DNA of 9,161 nt. Origin: an uncultured Johnsonella sp. (GTDB lineage: Bacteria > Bacillota > Clostridia > Lachnospirales > Lachnospiraceae). Within the stretch, counting starts at the first letter, position 1; each line of letters starts with the position of its first letter. The notes beneath the pieces were generated by a model. The model saw nothing but the letters and a program-made list of their open reading frames with translations. It was not told the DNA's origin and searched no databases. A program made the translations under genes and the position numbers. The DNA lies in assembly GCA_905373785.1 (NCBI GenBank), contig CAJPUK010000094.1, forward strand, positions 1 to 9,161, given 5' to 3'. Below are positions 7,272-9,161 of the stretch, in pieces.

Positions 7272-8213
7272 ATGGGAATCGGAATAGCGGTATTCGCTTT
7301 TATTCTAATAGTAATAATTTTAGCAATCACTTTTAAGTCTATAAGAATAGTACCCGAGTCTAAGGTATATGTAGTTGAAAGACTTGGTAAATATTCTCAG
7401 TGTTTAAGTTCGGGACTTAACTTTACCAACCCGTTTTTTGACAGTATAGCTAAGGTAATATCACTTAAGGAGCAGGTTGTAGACTTTCCGCCACAGCCGG
7501 TTATAACCAAGGATAACGCTACTATGCAGATAGATACTATAATATACTATCAGGTCACAGATCCCAAGCTTTATACTTACGGTGTTGAAAGACCTATATC
7601 TGCTATAGAAAACCTTACAGCTACAACACTTAGAAATATTATAGGTGATATGACGGTAGACCAAACACTTACATCAAGAGATACTATTAATACCACTATG
7701 AGGAAAGAGCTTGATGATGCTACAGACCCTTGGGGTATAAAGGTAAATCGTGTGGAGCTTAAAAGTATTATTCCGCCACAGGATATAAGAATAGCCATGG
7801 AAAAAGAAATGAAGGCGGAGAGAGAAAAAAGAGCCAACATTTTGGAAGCTCAGGCTAAGAAGGAAAGTGCCATACTTGTTGCAGAGGGTAATAAACAGGC
7901 GGCGATACTCAATGCCGAGGCAGCCAAGGAAACTGCTATAAAGAAGGCGGAAGGTGAGGCTCAGGCTATTATATCCATTCAAAGAGCAAAGGCGGAAAGT
8001 ATAAGGCTCTTAAATGAAGCCAATCCTTCAAATGCAGTCTTGGCTATTAAGGGTATGGAAGCTTTTACAAGTGCGGCTGACGGCAAAGCTACCAAGATAA
8101 TCATACCGAGCAATATACAAAACCTTGCAGGTTTAGTATCAAGTTTTGCGGAACTTAATGAAAAGTATGATGCTGATAAAGAGCAGATCAATTTAGATGT
8201 TAATAAGAATTAG
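7272..8213 (+). CDS. SPFH/band 7 membrane protein (QmcA/stomatin-like)
   Basis: Membrane-anchored scaffold protein of 313 residues; relatives form large ring or cage oligomers and organise membrane microdomains or control membrane proteases. An N-terminal hydrophobic anchor (about 4-20) leads into the SPFH domain (about 24-180), with VPESKVYVVERLGKY (27-41), GLNFTNPF (48-55), a TKDNATMQIDTIIYYQVTDP segment (79-98), ATTLRNIIGDMTVDQTL (117-133) and WGIKVNRVELKSI (154-166). Next comes a long Ala/Glu/Lys-rich coiled coil (about 175-245), then a hydrophobic C-terminal region and a polar tail. No flotillin-type features were seen, so QmcA/slipin is the better subfamily. Its ribosome site AAGGAGGT (7256-7263) overlaps the stop codon of the NfeD gene, tying the two together. 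It is the last gene before a strong terminator. What membrane process it serves here cannot be told from sequence. Confidence 0.93.
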   Translation: MGIGIAVFAFILIVIILAITFKSIRIVPESKVYVVERLGKYSQCLSSGLNFTNPFFDSIAKVISLKEQVVDFPPQPVITKDNATMQIDTIIYYQVTDPKLYTYGVERPISAIENLTATTLRNIIGDMTVDQTLTSRDTINTTMRKELDDATDPWGIKVNRVELKSIIPPQDIRIAMEKEMKAEREKRANILEAQAKKESAILVAEGNKQAAILNAEAAKETAIKKAEGEAQAIISIQRAKAESIRLLNEANPSNAVLAIKGMEAFTSAADGKATKIIIPSNIQNLAGLVSSFAELNEKYDADKEQINLDVNKN

Positions 8214-8232
8214 TGTTAAAATATAAGGAACT

Positions 8233-8274
8233 AAAAGCTGTTGCATTTGTATAAGTTAATGCAGCAGCTTTTTT
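8233..8274 (+). terminator. intrinsic (rho-independent) terminator
   Basis: A 15-bp stem pairs 8233-8247 (AAAAGCTGTTGCATT) with 8258-8272 (AATGCAGCAGCTTTT), with a single G-U pair, around a 10-base loop (8248-8257). The right arm runs into six Ts at 8269-8274. It begins 20 bases after the SPFH stop and plausibly ends the long upstream transcript. It lies only 14 bases before the cbiG start. Confidence 0.9.
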
Positions 8275-8277
8275 AAC

Positions 8278-8283
8278 GGAGAG
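8278..8283 (+). promoter_or_regulatory. ribosome binding site for cbiG
   Basis: GGAGAG lies four to six bases before the ATG at 8288 and supports that start. It begins three bases after the T-run of the terminator, so leader RNA structure could affect access to it. Confidence 0.65.
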
Positions 8284-8287
8284 AATA

Positions 8288-9161
8288 ATGGAAAAAAATC
8301 ATAATATATGCATATTCAGCTTTACCAAAGGGGGAAGCGAATTAAATAAAAAACTTGTATCGGCTTTGTCAGAAAGTGAGCAGGTAAAAGGATATACTTA
8401 TAAGAAATTTGTATCTGAAGATGAGGTTTTGCTAAACAGTATTGAATGCAGTACGGACGAGTGGCTTTTGGAAAGGTTTTATAAAGTAAAGGCAATAATA
8501 TTTATCGGAGCTATAGGCATAACGGTAAGGCTGATATCCAAGCTTCTAAGAGACAAATTCAGCGATCCGGCAATAATTAGTCTTGATGAGGCGGGTGAGT
8601 TTGTAATTCCTATACTGTCAGGTCATGTAGGCGGAGCTAATGAGCTGTCAAGAAAAATAAGTGCTCTTATAGGAGCAACACCGGTTATTACCACAGCTAC
8701 AGATGTAAGAAAGCTTTGGGCAGTGGATGAGTGGGCGGTAGGAAATAAACTGGCAATCACAGACAGAAAGCTTGCCAAAGATATAAGTGCGGCTGTGCTT
8801 GATAATAAAAATATAGGCTTATTTACAGATTATAAATTTGATAAAGAACTTCCAAAGTATATAAAACTCAATGAAGAGCAGGATATAAATGTATGTATAA
8901 GTACAAAAGCAAATCAGGATTTTACTAAAAAACCCTGCCTTAGATTAGTACCTAAAAACATAGTTCTTGGTGTAGGCTGCAAAAAGGATACGGATGCAGA
9001 GCATATGAAAAAAAGCCTTGATACCTTCCTTTCAAAGCACAATTTGGATAAAAAAGCCATAGAAAAGCTTGTAAGCATAGATATTAAAAAAGAAGAAAAG
9101 GCTATTACAGAACTTGCAAAAAGCCTTGGAGTTGAATTTGTAACATTTACAAGTGAGGAGT
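8288..9161 (+). CDS. cbiG: cobalt-precorrin-5A hydrolase CbiG, 3' end outside window
   Basis: Enzyme of the anaerobic (early-cobalt) cobalamin pathway that opens the delta-lactone of cobalt-precorrin-5A and releases a two-carbon unit as acetaldehyde. The frame starts at the ATG at 8288 and stays open for 291 codons to the right edge. The N-terminal domain shows FIGAIGITVRLI (72-83), DEAGEFVIPILSGHVGGANEL (100-120) and PVITTATDVR (132-141), all strong CbiG signatures. A variable middle (about 150-215) is followed by the C-terminal domain beginning PKNIVLGVGCKKD (222-234). Judging by usual family length, perhaps 50 residues are missing beyond the edge. Codon use resembles its neighbours, so there is no sign of transfer. 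It probably begins a different functional unit from the upstream genes; the rest of a cobalamin cluster may lie downstream, which cannot be seen here. Confidence 0.94.
   Translation, partial: MEKNHNICIFSFTKGGSELNKKLVSALSESEQVKGYTYKKFVSEDEVLLNSIECSTDEWLLERFYKVKAIIFIGAIGITVRLISKLLRDKFSDPAIISLDEAGEFVIPILSGHVGGANELSRKISALIGATPVITTATDVRKLWAVDEWAVGNKLAITDRKLAKDISAAVLDNKNIGLFTDYKFDKELPKYIKLNEEQDINVCISTKANQDFTKKPCLRLVPKNIVLGVGCKKDTDAEHMKKSLDTFLSKHNLDKKAIEKLVSIDIKKEEKAITELAKSLGVEFVTFTSEE

Noticed and set aside
7577..7982. Overlapping reverse-strand open frames within the SPFH gene
   Set aside because: Shadows of the coiled-coil coding sequence; no start signals and no known motifs.
7787..8010. DNA tandem repeat in the SPFH gene
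   Set aside because: The repetitive look comes from Ala/Glu/Lys heptad-like coding for a coiled coil; the bases themselves do not form an exact repeat.
8214..8287. Cobalamin riboswitch in front of cbiG
   Set aside because: Only 74 bases are available, they are filled by the terminator, and no B12-box-like sequence was seen; a cobalamin riboswitch needs about 200 bases.

Overview
The window reads as a stretch of housekeeping chromosome from an AT-rich, low-GC Gram-positive anaerobe, most likely a Clostridia member close to Lachnospiraceae. Four things point there: strong AGGAGG-type ribosome sites, heavy use of ATA (Ile) and AGA (Arg) codons, the gene order rsmB-rlmN-prpC-prkC-rsgA-rpe-thiN, and an anaerobic-type cobalamin gene (cbiG) at the right edge. 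The genus is not resolved; a Lachnoanaerobaculum-like organism is only a guess from codon use.

Layout: every gene is on the + strand and nearly every base is coding. (1) 1-1693 holds two RNA methyltransferases: RsmB, cut by the left edge, and RlmN, which starts inside the rsmB stop codon. (2) 1729-4622 holds a PP2C phosphatase (PrpC) and a membrane PASTA Ser/Thr kinase (PrkC), an antagonistic signalling pair. (3) 4624-6825 holds RsgA (30S assembly GTPase), Rpe (pentose phosphate epimerase) and ThiN (thiamine pyrophosphokinase), separated by 0-3 bases. (4) 6853-8213 holds a short NfeD-like membrane protein and a QmcA/stomatin-like SPFH protein, a recurrent membrane pair. (5) A strong intrinsic terminator lies at 8233-8274. 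(6) cbiG, cut by the right edge, begins only 14 bases after the terminator.

The genes from rsmB to the SPFH gene are separated by -4, 35, 5, 1, 0, 3, 27 and 14 bases. No internal terminator or convincing promoter is visible, so one long transcript ending at 8233-8274 is the simplest reading. Common themes are ribosome maturation (RsmB, RlmN, RsgA) and surface-sensed phosphorylation (PrpC, PrkC). In Bacillus subtilis the RsgA homologue is a reported PrkC substrate, so the linkage may be functional as well as positional.

I found no mobile element, CRISPR array, RNA gene, riboswitch or convincing undescribed system. The points most worth a second look are the unassigned roughly 97-residue domain at the extracellular end of PrkC, its divergent middle PASTA repeat, and the unusual position of cbiG directly behind a terminator with no room for its own promoter.
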